Assembly (NCBI GenBank): GCA_029240245.1 | Contig: JARBTJ010000019.1 | Location: 1-59,025, forward strand | Length of the DNA: 59,025 bases | DNA from: Herbinix sp. | GTDB taxonomy: Bacteria; Bacillota; Clostridia; Lachnospirales; Lachnospiraceae | Direction of reading: 5' to 3' | In this document: positions 51,160-59,025 of the stretch, in pieces | Numbering within the stretch: the stretch's first letter is position 1 | Layout of the letters: every line of letters begins with the position of its first letter | The notes under the pieces: generated by a model | Seen by the model: only the letters and a program-made list of their open reading frames with translations | The model's database searches: none | What the model was told of the DNA's origin: nothing | Made by a program: the position numbers and the translations under genes

Positions 51160-52349
51160 TAATCCCACCTCCGAATAATACTGATTGGACTTTTCTTGTA
51201 CATTCTTAGAATAGAACTAAGAGATGTCAACAAATATATACTACATAACACAAAAAACGTGACAATAAAATTGTTGCTATTATATAATACCTCCATGGAA
51301 GGTGATCGAGTAGTTATATAATTAAGCACAACGAAGGATAATATAGCTGCTAGGATTAACAGGATAATATTTTTTACTGCTACAATAAATACACACCATT
51401 TCCAGCGCAAACCGCACATAAAATATAGTGCAAATTCTTTTTCCTTAAATATGAAAGCCAAAGCGTTTGTCCCTCCAATACCTGCTAGTGCCAATACAAC
51501 TGCAATAGCGATATGGACGAGTTGCAAGATCACATCATGTCTGTTTGTTTCCCTTTGGTTTACTATCATTTCATATATTGAATTTATATAGCAGGTCTCC
51601 TTTAAGGATGACAATTCTTCTATGTTTTTTTCTGCTTGGGTTTTCTCATCAAAATATATGAGTTTTCCCTGTTCATATCCGCCTAGCTTATCACTTAGTA
51701 GTTCCGGCTTTTCCGGACACAGAATAACGTTTTTCCCTCTATCAAATATTTCATCAATACACATGAAATCACCAGCAGCTTGAAAGGATAAATAATAATC
51801 CTGTTGATCCAATATACCTATAACTTTCAACTTATGACTTCTGCTCATCCCATGAAGTGTTATGAAATCCCCTACCTGATAATACTCGGATAAGGAATGA
51901 CTGATAATGACAGGAGTAAAATCATTATGATCCATCGATTCCTTAGTGAACCAATTCCCTGCCGACAAAGGAAGATGAATTCTATTTATCATATTGGGAT
52001 TGTACGACATTACGGCAATATCCAATGCCACTTCCGGTATTAAAAATGATAATTTATTGATCGCTTCTATCGATTCGATATTTTCTAATGAAGCAAACAA
52101 TTGATCAAACTCCTTATTAATTAAACCCGCCTCAAGTCCGAATCTTGTATTCATCCTTGGTGCAACATAATAAGCCTTGGTAATTTCTGATTGATGTACG
52201 ATACCAGTTACAAAAGCACTGTGTTGGATTTTACCAATTGATATATTAAGAACAACGATTACAATAACAATCTGTACGATTAAAAATATATTTAATAATT
52301 TAGTTTCTATGAATTTCTTATATGATAGTAACATTATTTTATATATCAT
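51159..52349 (-). CDS. ABC permease, FtsX-like
   Basis: 396 residues. One N-terminal membrane span (17-37), a large outer domain (40-260) and three C-terminal spans from about 275, the MacB/FtsX layout. IMLLSYKKFIETKLLNIFLI begins the protein; FKEKEFALYFMCGLRWKWCVFIV is the typical cytosolic coupling loop between spans. AGGTGGAACTCG precedes the ATG. Works with the second permease and the ATPase. Confidence 0.85.
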   Translation of the reverse strand: MIYKIMLLSYKKFIETKLLNIFLIVQIVIVIVVLNISIGKIQHSAFVTGIVHQSEITKAYYVAPRMNTRFGLEAGLINKEFDQLFASLENIESIEAINKLSFLIPEVALDIAVMSYNPNMINRIHLPLSAGNWFTKESMDHNDFTPVIISHSLSEYYQVGDFITLHGMSRSHKLKVIGILDQQDYYLSFQAAGDFMCIDEIFDRGKNVILCPEKPELLSDKLGGYEQGKLIYFDEKTQAEKNIEELSSLKETCYINSIYEMIVNQRETNRHDVILQLVHIAIAVVLALAGIGGTNALAFIFKEKEFALYFMCGLRWKWCVFIVAVKNIILLILAAILSFVVLNYITTRSPSMEVLYNSNNFIVTFFVLCSIYLLTSLSSILRMYKKSPISIIRRWD

Positions 52350-52361
52350 CGAGTTCCACCT

Positions 52362-53441
52362 TTAAAGTAAAGAATAAATTGATAATTTTCGTGCAAATTT
52401 GATAGCAGTAGGTTGAATACATAAAATTATCAAAAAAATATAGAGTAAGAAAATACTAAGTAACTGATTAATGTTATAAGATAAATCTATATTATAGATG
52501 CTGATCCGTGGTGCTGTGCCCATAAATAATACAAAACCTACCATATAAGCAACAACGCCAAGGATAATCGTTTCAAACATCATTAGTAAATAAATCATAA
52601 TTCTTTTCGAACCACAGATTAAATACACAACATATTGCCGTATATTTTTCATAATCCAATATTTTATCATGGAAATTGTTGTAAATAAAGAAGAAGCGAT
52701 TAATAAAATATATATCAATAATTTCATATAATGGGCTGAAACTATACTAATATCTGCATTCAAAGGTTTTATAAGCTCGATTGATGTATCCGTCCTTTTT
52801 ACCGTTTCCTCCAATTTATTTACCTCGTTTTTACTTAATAAGGTTGAATATATTATTGAAAGGTGATTAAAATCATATCTTTTATCCATAAATGTGTAGT
52901 ATGGTATAAACATGGATCTTGGTAAACACATTTCACATACTCCAACTATGTTATACTTTTCGTTTCCTATAAAATAGGTTTCGTTTAAGTAAGATAGTTT
53001 TTTCATAAAATCAAGAAGATCATTGCTGAGAAATATAATGTTTTCTGAGGAGTTTTTTGATATTTCATTGAAACGTTTACCTTGTGATATATAATACTGA
53101 TCTCTATTCGTAAAAAAACCATTGATATTATAGATTTGTCCTTTTTTATCGTATTCGTAAGTTAAGAACATTTCGTCCATATCCGGTAGCTCCAATTGGT
53201 GTATCTGTTCCAGCAGGGAATATTTCTGTTCCAGATTTAACTCGCCTAAATTCATACTGTATTGTCTCGTTTTATATTCATCATAGGATAAGATACGATT
53301 TTTTGTATTAATGGTAAATAAATAGAGAAATGTCAGTGAAAAGGCAGAAACAACCAGACCAAAAAATAATAAAGCAAACATTCTTTTTTCATAATTTACA
53401 AAGCTTTTGATGTCTTTAAAAATGATATTTATTAGTTTCAT
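52362..53441 (-). CDS. ABC permease, FtsX-like (second subunit)
   Basis: 359 residues with the same layout: one N-terminal span (22-42), an extracellular domain with a MacB-like core (LSNDLLDFMKKLSYLNETYFIGNEKYNIVGVCE), and three C-terminal spans; the loop IKYWIMKNIRQYVVYLICGSKRIMIYLL resembles the conserved FtsX coupling segment. First gene of the three-gene operon, 12 bp ahead of the next. Two different permeases suggest a heterodimer. Confidence 0.83.
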   Translation of the reverse strand: MKLINIIFKDIKSFVNYEKRMFALLFFGLVVSAFSLTFLYLFTINTKNRILSYDEYKTRQYSMNLGELNLEQKYSLLEQIHQLELPDMDEMFLTYEYDKKGQIYNINGFFTNRDQYYISQGKRFNEISKNSSENIIFLSNDLLDFMKKLSYLNETYFIGNEKYNIVGVCEMCLPRSMFIPYYTFMDKRYDFNHLSIIYSTLLSKNEVNKLEETVKRTDTSIELIKPLNADISIVSAHYMKLLIYILLIASSLFTTISMIKYWIMKNIRQYVVYLICGSKRIMIYLLMMFETIILGVVAYMVGFVLFMGTAPRISIYNIDLSYNINQLLSIFLLYIFLIILCIQPTAIKFARKLSIYSLL

Positions 53442-53596
53442 TGGTAATCTCCCGGATTATTGTAAGATGTATCGATATCTATTATATCATTACTGATATT
53501 TATCAATTATCATCTTCTACCTTTATTCTACTAAAATGATACATTATATATCATTATTTTACAATACATGATTTTCCAATGCTTTTCCTCATACAT

Positions 53597-53679
53597 AGTG
53601 ATATATTGATATGCCAGCTTGCTTCCATATCAGTATATTATAGCATGAAAAGTGCGTAGCACCTTTTGACACTTTAACC
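53597..53679. repeat. Palindromic element, copy C, one arm decayed
   Basis: The right arm is intact (inner stem CCATATCAGTATATTATAGCA, side hairpin GTGCGTAGCACC, end GACACTTTAACC). The left arm keeps only the inner part (ATATATTGATATG) and the outer end is unrecognisable. No target duplication can be read. Confidence 0.7.
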
Positions 53680-53700
53680 AATTTTATATAAATTCATTAT

Positions 53701-53728
53701 TTGCTGTTCTTAAATAGAATGCTATAAT
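53701..53728 (+). promoter_or_regulatory. probable sigma-A promoter of the nitroreductase gene
   Basis: TTGCTG (53701-53706), 16 bp, then a perfect TATAAT (53723-53728), 70 bp upstream of the ATG. Confidence 0.6.
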
Positions 53729-53797
53729 GAGCTTAGTCTATATATAAATATTAAATAAACGTATGGATTTTTAAGGAAATCAGGAGGGCTAACAATT

Positions 53798-54382
53798 ATG
53801 AATGAGGTCATTCAGACGATCAAAAAGAGAAGAAGTGTAAGAAAATACAAGTCCGAACAATTATCCGATCATGAACTCTACGCCATACTTGAGTCAGGAC
53901 AATACGCGCCAAGCGGCGGTAATAATCAGACCAGCCATTTAATCGTAATACAAAAAGAAGAGATATTGAAAGAATTAAAAGATCTGGTGGAACAGGAATT
54001 TAGTAAGATGGAGGTTTACGAAGGAATGTATAAAAGCCTTGTGGCATCCATAAATGCTTCCAAAAGGGGCGGTTATGATTTTTATTATAACGCACCAACC
54101 CTGGTGATTGCAGCAAACCGAAAAGGCTATGGCAATGCCATCGCCGATTGTTCCTGCGTTCTAGAAAATATGATGCTGGCGGCAACGTCACTAAATATCG
54201 GCTCCTGTTGGATTAATCAGCTTCATTGGCTGGACGAAAATCCGGTGATACGGCAATTTCTAATCCCTCTGGGACTATCCGAGGAGGAAACCATATGTGG
54301 CGGTCTAGCACTAGGTTACCCGGAGCTCAGAGAACAGACCTCCCTTAAGCGTACCGGAAATAGCATCACAATGGTAAGGTAA
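53798..54382 (+). CDS. nitroreductase family flavoprotein
   Basis: 194 residues. KKRRSVRKYKSEQLSDHELYAILESGQYAPSGGNNQTSH is the FMN-binding start; the C-terminal part holds DCSCVLENMMLAATSLNIGSCWINQLHW and the GLALGYP motif before the end. The family reduces nitro compounds, quinones or enones with NAD(P)H and FMN as a dimer. AGGAGG precedes the ATG. Stands alone with its own promoter and terminator; substrate unknown. Confidence 0.92.
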   Translation: MNEVIQTIKKRRSVRKYKSEQLSDHELYAILESGQYAPSGGNNQTSHLIVIQKEEILKELKDLVEQEFSKMEVYEGMYKSLVASINASKRGGYDFYYNAPTLVIAANRKGYGNAIADCSCVLENMMLAATSLNIGSCWINQLHWLDENPVIRQFLIPLGLSEEETICGGLALGYPELREQTSLKRTGNSITMVR

Positions 54383-54387
54383 TCGAA

Positions 54388-54424
54388 AGGCTTGTATCAG
54401 TTGTGATACAAGCCTCTTTCTTTT
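54388..54424 (+). terminator. terminator of the nitroreductase gene
   Basis: A perfect 12-bp stem AGGCTTGTATCA with TGATACAAGCCT, 4-nt loop, then CTTTCTTTT. It may also stop transcripts from the chemotaxis operon coming the other way. Confidence 0.8.
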
Positions 54425-54441
54425 ATATGATATAAAATATC

Positions 54442-56277
54442 TTAATATTTCCCAAATTCTAAATCACTTAGAACGATTCTTGGCTTATGTGGCACTATCT
54501 CCTCCCTAGTATCTGGACTGGAATTATGTTGACTTCTTTTTTGAAGCATCATATTTTCCAACATAGCCATAATTTCCGGACTTAATGTCTCTTTTTTATC
54601 ATTGGTCATTTCATAAACCCTTAATTTAAAATTACCGACCATTTCTTTTAATAAGCTGGCCTGATTAGAAAGTACTTCGCTTGCCGCCGCACCTTCCTCT
54701 GAGGTTGCGGAGTTTGTTTGTACCACCTCCGATACCTGCATAATTCCTTGATTAATCTGCTCTATTCCGATAGCCTGTTCATTCGATGCAATTGCAATAC
54801 CATTCACTACCCCGGCTACATCCTCAATATGCTGTAGAATAGCATGAAATGCTACAGCAGTATCTTTCGCAATCCTTGTTCCTCCCTCTGATTTCTTAAT
54901 CGATTCTTCTATCATAATGGTTGTTTCTTTCGCTGCATTTGCAGACCGAGCTGCTAAATTTCTGACCTCCTCCGCAACAACAGCAAAGCCTTTTCCGTGC
55001 TGTCCTGCTCTGGCTGCTTCAACCGCTGCATTTAATGCTAGAATGTTGGTTTGAAAGGCGATATCGTCGATCACCTTAATTATTCTGGAAATCTTAGCGG
55101 AAGATTCATTGATATCTTCCATTGCAACGAGCATGTCCTTCATTTGGGTATTGCCTTTGACTGCCTTGTCTCTTGCTTCATCTGCCAAATCATTGACCCG
55201 ATTGGCATTCTGCGCAGTCATCTTGGTTTGTGATGATATTTCTTCGAGAGAAGCTGTTAATTCTTCAATAGCACTTGCCTGCTCTGTCGCACCCTGTGAA
55301 AGAGCTATGCTGGAATCTGAAATCTGCTTTGAACCATTGGCTACCTGTTCAGAGGCAGAAGCTATATTTGCCAGTACTTCATTATTTTTCTGAATAAGTT
55401 CCTTTAATTTTATGCCCAGAAGATCATTTTCCGATTGGACCTCAACCTCCACTGTAAGATCTCCGGCTGCAAGACGTTCTACCGCTAATGCCTGATTACG
55501 TATATTACGAATCATATCATTAAATGCATCTGACAGTCTTCCGATTTCATCTTTTGTATTCGAATCAACCTTTACATTAATATCACCTAATGCCAGCATC
55601 TCTGCTGCATGTACTACTTTATTTATGGGTCCGCTGATCATCCTTGAAAGATACGCCCCCAAGAGGATTGCTAATATAACGCATATACTCACAAGAACAA
55701 CCATTAGAAGCGATTGCCTTTCATAACTATCTCTGTTGAATTGTAATGAGTTAGTTGCTAGTTCCTTGTTATATTCCACAAGATGATACAGTGCTTCATC
55801 CACCTTTTCCCTGGTAGCCGTTACATCCTTGAGTACTGCCAATGCCTGGTCATATTGTTTTTCTCTAATTAAATCTAAATTTGCATCACGTACAATTCTG
55901 TAAGCTGCTAAGCTGTTCATTACATTTTGGTATAGAATATCATCCTGTTCATCTTGAATTGTTGTTTTATATTTGAGTAGTAATTCATTACTTTGCTGTA
56001 CAAGATTATCAATTGTATCCAGTCTTAATTTTAAGGTTTCCGAATTTCTTTCATAAACCGCCAGCAAATGATTTGCCCTAACCTCCTCCAGTGCGGTTTG
56101 TATTGTTTGAAGATCTTGAGAAGGGATAAAATTATTCTTGTACATATTATCACTATTATTATTAGTAGATTTTAAATTGTTAATCCCTATTACTCCAACG
56201 ATACCTGTAAGTATAACTAAGATTATAAAACAACTAAACAGCTTTGTACGTATTTTAAGATTATGAAACCAATTCAT
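54442..56277 (-). CDS. methyl-accepting chemotaxis protein
   Basis: 611 residues. Span 1 (13-33), a four-helix-bundle sensor domain (4HB_MCP, about 35-180), span 2 (190-212), then HAMP (MISGPINKVVHAAEMLALGDINV). The signalling domain contains the highly conserved hairpin IDDIAFQTNILALNAAVEAARAGQHGKGFAVVAEEVRNLAARSA. A 50-residue C-terminal tail follows, with no NWETF-type pentapeptide. Third gene after cheA and cheW, so part of one signalling complex; ligand unknown. GGAGGATATAGAC precedes the ATG. Confidence 0.95.
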   Translation of the reverse strand: MNWFHNLKIRTKLFSCFIILVILTGIVGVIGINNLKSTNNNSDNMYKNNFIPSQDLQTIQTALEEVRANHLLAVYERNSETLKLRLDTIDNLVQQSNELLLKYKTTIQDEQDDILYQNVMNSLAAYRIVRDANLDLIREKQYDQALAVLKDVTATREKVDEALYHLVEYNKELATNSLQFNRDSYERQSLLMVVLVSICVILAILLGAYLSRMISGPINKVVHAAEMLALGDINVKVDSNTKDEIGRLSDAFNDMIRNIRNQALAVERLAAGDLTVEVEVQSENDLLGIKLKELIQKNNEVLANIASASEQVANGSKQISDSSIALSQGATEQASAIEELTASLEEISSQTKMTAQNANRVNDLADEARDKAVKGNTQMKDMLVAMEDINESSAKISRIIKVIDDIAFQTNILALNAAVEAARAGQHGKGFAVVAEEVRNLAARSANAAKETTIMIEESIKKSEGGTRIAKDTAVAFHAILQHIEDVAGVVNGIAIASNEQAIGIEQINQGIMQVSEVVQTNSATSEEGAAASEVLSNQASLLKEMVGNFKLRVYEMTNDKKETLSPEIMAMLENMMLQKRSQHNSSPDTREEIVPHKPRIVLSDLEFGKY

Positions 56278-56303
56278 GTCTATATCCTCCAGTATTTTAT
56301 AAT

Positions 56304-56804
56304 TTATATGGCCTCGCTTAAATCCTGCAACTCATTCTGACTCAGCAGTTCCCCGCAATCTAACAGTAGCTTCACATCATTTCCGACTTTACCTATTTTC
56401 TTAATAAATTTATTACTCATCGTTTTTTTCACCTGTGGTGGTTCTACGGTATTCTGATACGGGATTGTGATTACCTCCGAGACACCATCCACGATTAAAC
56501 CAATTGATATCTCATTGATATCAATGATTATCACGCAGGTTCTTTCGGAATAAGGAATTGGTTCTTTTTTGAAACGCAATCTCATATCCATGACGGGGAT
56601 TATCTTACCTCTAAGATTTATAATACCTTTTACGTAAATGGGAAGCTCAGGAACATTTGTTATTACCTGTAATCCGATGATTTCAGTTACATATTGGATT
56701 TCAATCCCATAGCTTTCTCTTCCTAAGGAAAAGGTCAGATATCTATCTTTTTGTGTATCCTCCTCATATTCCTTTTCTGATGATTTAATTATATTCACTG
56801 ACAT
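56304..56804 (-). CDS. cheW: chemotaxis coupling protein CheW
   Basis: 166 residues with a single CheW domain: YLTFSLGRESYGIEIQYVTEII, LPIYVKGIINLRGKIIPVMDMRLRF and CVIIIDINEISIGLIVDGVSEVITI. It links the receptor tips to the CheA kinase. AAGGAGACCTGA precedes the ATG. Lies 26 bp upstream of the mcp gene and 100 bp downstream of cheA. Confidence 0.95.
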   Translation of the reverse strand: MSVNIIKSSEKEYEEDTQKDRYLTFSLGRESYGIEIQYVTEIIGLQVITNVPELPIYVKGIINLRGKIIPVMDMRLRFKKEPIPYSERTCVIIIDINEISIGLIVDGVSEVITIPYQNTVEPPQVKKTMSNKFIKKIGKVGNDVKLLLDCGELLSQNELQDLSEAI

Positions 56805-56904
56805 TCAGGTCTCCTTTCTTTTTTATTTATTTGATCAATTGCAAAACCATATTATTTCGCTATTGCCTATTCATTATTGTTTCATTACTATTTATCATAT
56901 CAGC

Positions 56905-58971
56905 TCACCTGTTCATGAAAGCTGTAACATCGAGAATTAAGCTTATACTGCCATCCCCTAGTAATGTACAACCGGATAAACCTTTTATTTTTTTATAATT
57001 GGTTATATACTTTGGTAGCGACTTTACAACAACCTGTTGCTGACCGATTAATTCATCAGCAAATATACAGAGCGCTTTTCCCTCCTGTTGTACCATGATA
57101 AAGATGCCGTCTATAAATTGTTTAATTGTAGTGGGTATTTGGTACAATTTGTGAAGCCTTATCACCGGATAGCACTGACCTCGAATCATTATAATCTCAT
57201 TACCATCTATATCTGTAATGAGATTACTCTCTGTAGGGCGAAAGGATTCCTGTATAGATGCGGTTGGCACCGTATAGTAAGCGTTACCGACTTTGATTGT
57301 CATTGCATCAATGATTGCCAGTGTCAGAGGGATTTTAATTGTAATTGTTGTTCCTTTGCCTGGGTTACTGTCCAAGGATAAGGAACCGGAAATTGATTCA
57401 ATATTTTTTGTAACAACATCCATCCCAACTCCACGGCCAGAAAATTCTGTAATATTTTCCTTCGTAGAAAAACCCGGAAGCAGAATAAGATTAAAAATCT
57501 CCTTATCAGACATATTCTCTTCCTGTAAATAAAGTAAATTATTTTCTCTCGCCTTTAAAAGGATCTTTTCTTTACTCAAGCCCTGTCCATCGTCCTTTAT
57601 AATAATTAATACATCATTTCCTGTATTCTTTGCCTCTATGGTTATAGTTCCTGATCTCGGTTTCCCCAATTGCTCCCGGTCATATGAATGTTCTATTCCA
57701 TGATCCACTGCATTCCGTATCAGATGCATTAAGGGGTCTGAGATATGTTCAATAATGTTTTTATCAACCTCTGTTTCTTCTCCTAGAATTTGAAGATGTA
57801 CTTCTTTATTTAATTTTTTGCTCATATCTCTGACTATTCTGTGCATTTTATGGAAGGTTGCCGCTAGAGGGACCATCCGAATCGACATCACCAGATCCTT
57901 CATTTCACTTGATATTTTACTAAGCTGATGTGATGCTTTTTGAAAATTGTTCAGTTCCATCCCTCTCAAATCCGGGTTATTGATTACCATAGCTTCTGCT
58001 ATCACCATTTCACCCACCAGGTCTAAAAACTTGTCCAATTTAGCAACATTTACACTTATAAAACTTTGTTGTATCATAGTAGGATTATTTTCTCGCCTGG
58101 AAACTGAAACTTCTTTCATTTCCTGAGGCACTTCATTACTTATGAATTTATTATCTGTCTTCCTAGTTTCAATTTTATTTTCCTGCTTACTTAAGAAATG
58201 AATATCGTTTTCGTGATCTAGTTGCATTATTTTCAAATCTTTCAGAAAAATGGTTTTTTGCAATAATTGTTGTAGATCAATATATGACATGTATGTTTTG
58301 ATATAAATAATAAATCCTTCTTTTCGAATATGTTCGACATTCACATCATCTAGTAAATCCTCCGGTTGATAATATAATTCTTCAGCATAATCCTTTAAAT
58401 TATTAACAACACCATAAGCCCGTATGTTCTCCATTTCACAACCGATTTCAAAATATAGGATCGCTTTATAGTCGTTAAAATGATTAATAGCCGCTTCTCC
58501 GTTTTCCATTTGATAAGTTGTGCTGATTAGTTCAATTTCGTTAACAACATTGGTAGAGCTATTATTTTTTATTTCATCTAAAAATATTTTTTGCCTTTCG
58601 ATTAATTCCGTCGCATCTTCATCTGAGTTAATACCGCTCTTAATTTTCTCGACTTCTGTTTTTATAAAGTCTATACCTTCTAATATCAAATCAGATAAGG
58701 TAGAGTAGTCAATCTGTACCGGTTTATTTTCACGGAGATAATAAAATAAATCCTCTACCGAATGTGCAAAATTAGATATATTCTGAAACATCATCATCGC
58801 AGCCGAACCCTTTATTGTATGCATTATTCTGAATATCTCATTTATCGTTGCCTGGTTAAAAGAGCTTTCAAATTCGCTAGTCAGAATAATCTGTTCCAAT
58901 TGCTCCGTTAATTGCGAGGTTTCAAAAATAAACATATCAAGGAGTGAATCGTAAGTCGTGTCATTTATCAT
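56905..58971 (-). CDS. cheA: chemotaxis histidine kinase CheA
   Basis: About 688 residues. P1 (Hpt) domain with phosphorylated His51 in IMHTIKGSAAMMMF; a P2-like region (about 165-265, AILYFEIGCEMENIRAYGVVNNL); P3 dimerisation; P4 kinase with HLIRNAVDHGIE (N-box), VLIIIKDDGQGLSKEKIL (G1), GFSTKENITEFSGRGVGMDVV (G2); and P5 CheW-like at the end. It passes phosphate to CheY and CheB, neither of which lies in the window. I start at ATG 58971, where GGAGGTACGAAC sits upstream; the frame to 59001 adds ten residues. Upstream gene, if any, is outside. Confidence 0.96.
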   Translation of the reverse strand: MINDTTYDSLLDMFIFETSQLTEQLEQIILTSEFESSFNQATINEIFRIMHTIKGSAAMMMFQNISNFAHSVEDLFYYLRENKPVQIDYSTLSDLILEGIDFIKTEVEKIKSGINSDEDATELIERQKIFLDEIKNNSSTNVVNEIELISTTYQMENGEAAINHFNDYKAILYFEIGCEMENIRAYGVVNNLKDYAEELYYQPEDLLDDVNVEHIRKEGFIIYIKTYMSYIDLQQLLQKTIFLKDLKIMQLDHENDIHFLSKQENKIETRKTDNKFISNEVPQEMKEVSVSRRENNPTMIQQSFISVNVAKLDKFLDLVGEMVIAEAMVINNPDLRGMELNNFQKASHQLSKISSEMKDLVMSIRMVPLAATFHKMHRIVRDMSKKLNKEVHLQILGEETEVDKNIIEHISDPLMHLIRNAVDHGIEHSYDREQLGKPRSGTITIEAKNTGNDVLIIIKDDGQGLSKEKILLKARENNLLYLQEENMSDKEIFNLILLPGFSTKENITEFSGRGVGMDVVTKNIESISGSLSLDSNPGKGTTITIKIPLTLAIIDAMTIKVGNAYYTVPTASIQESFRPTESNLITDIDGNEIIMIRGQCYPVIRLHKLYQIPTTIKQFIDGIFIMVQQEGKALCIFADELIGQQQVVVKSLPKYITNYKKIKGLSGCTLLGDGSISLILDVTAFMNR

Positions 58972-59025
58972 GTTCGTACCTCCAAAATGATTTAAATCCA
59001 AATTATTCTATTAACTGTGTTAATG

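Larger units (their letters stand above)
53442..53797. other. 356-bp divergent intergenic region
   Basis: Holds the promoters of the divergent ABC operon and nitroreductase gene and, between them, copy C of the palindromic element (53597-53679). No other gene seen. Confidence 0.65.

Overview
The window looks like a chromosomal segment of a low-GC, Gram-positive anaerobe of the class Clostridia, most likely a Lachnospiraceae relative (inference from AT-rich codon use, strong AGGAGG-type ribosome sites, LysM and Big_2 surface proteins, a LytTR/GHKL two-component system and the protein families present). Nearly all genes are on the minus strand. I found no rRNA, tRNA, CRISPR array, transposase or phage structural module.

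Layout. 1-4.6 kb: a partial TPR/leucine-rich-repeat membrane protein, a small anchored protein and a double-FHA ABC exporter. 5.2-10.6 kb: a split threonine/serine exporter pair, release factor 3 (prfC), a CPA2 cation/proton antiporter overlapping a PII-like gene, and a zinc-ribbon protein. 10.9-12.9 kb: a sugar isomerase/epimerase and a Gfo/Idh/MocA dehydrogenase. 13.5-15.4 kb: a secreted GH18 chitinase with three Ig-like repeats. 15.6-19.8 kb: a four-gene surface-protein module made of a DUF1102/TasA-like secreted subunit, a SipW-type signal peptidase, a second secreted subunit, and a membrane protein that joins an extracellular DUF5305-like domain to a cytosolic MshEN-like domain. 20.3-26.0 kb: a GH4 alpha-galactosidase with a divergent AraC regulator, an HD-GYP phosphodiesterase, a small Cys-rich protein and a LytTR/GHKL two-component system. 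26.3-27.3 kb: a LysM amidase. 27.5-50.0 kb: a large cell-surface polysaccharide locus. 50.5-53.4 kb: a MacB-like ABC ATPase with two permeases. 53.8-54.4 kb: a nitroreductase. 54.4-59.0 kb: mcp-cheW-cheA chemotaxis genes.

The polysaccharide locus reads right to left. It holds a chain-length/BY-kinase protein, PglF-, PglE- and PglC-like enzymes for the first lipid-linked sugar, a pyruvyl transferase with its Fe-S partner, several glycosyltransferases, a Wzy-like polymerase, two acyltransferases, and a flippase fused to a glycosyltransferase. It ends with a complete three-gene set for UDP-N-acetyl-L-fucosamine.

The most interesting items are these. (1) The SipW/DUF1102/DUF5305-MshEN module resembles archaeal surface-protein clusters, and its two MshEN-type motifs suggest cyclic di-GMP control of extracellular fibre assembly. 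(2) A family of T-shaped palindromic elements is present, two copies of which are flanked by 6-bp target duplications. (3) A 151-bp inverted-repeat element between two convergent genes is bracketed by a 14-bp duplication. (4) A LytTR-like direct-repeat operator lies in front of a Cys-rich small gene beside the two-component system. All functional statements come from reading motifs by eye; no database search was possible.
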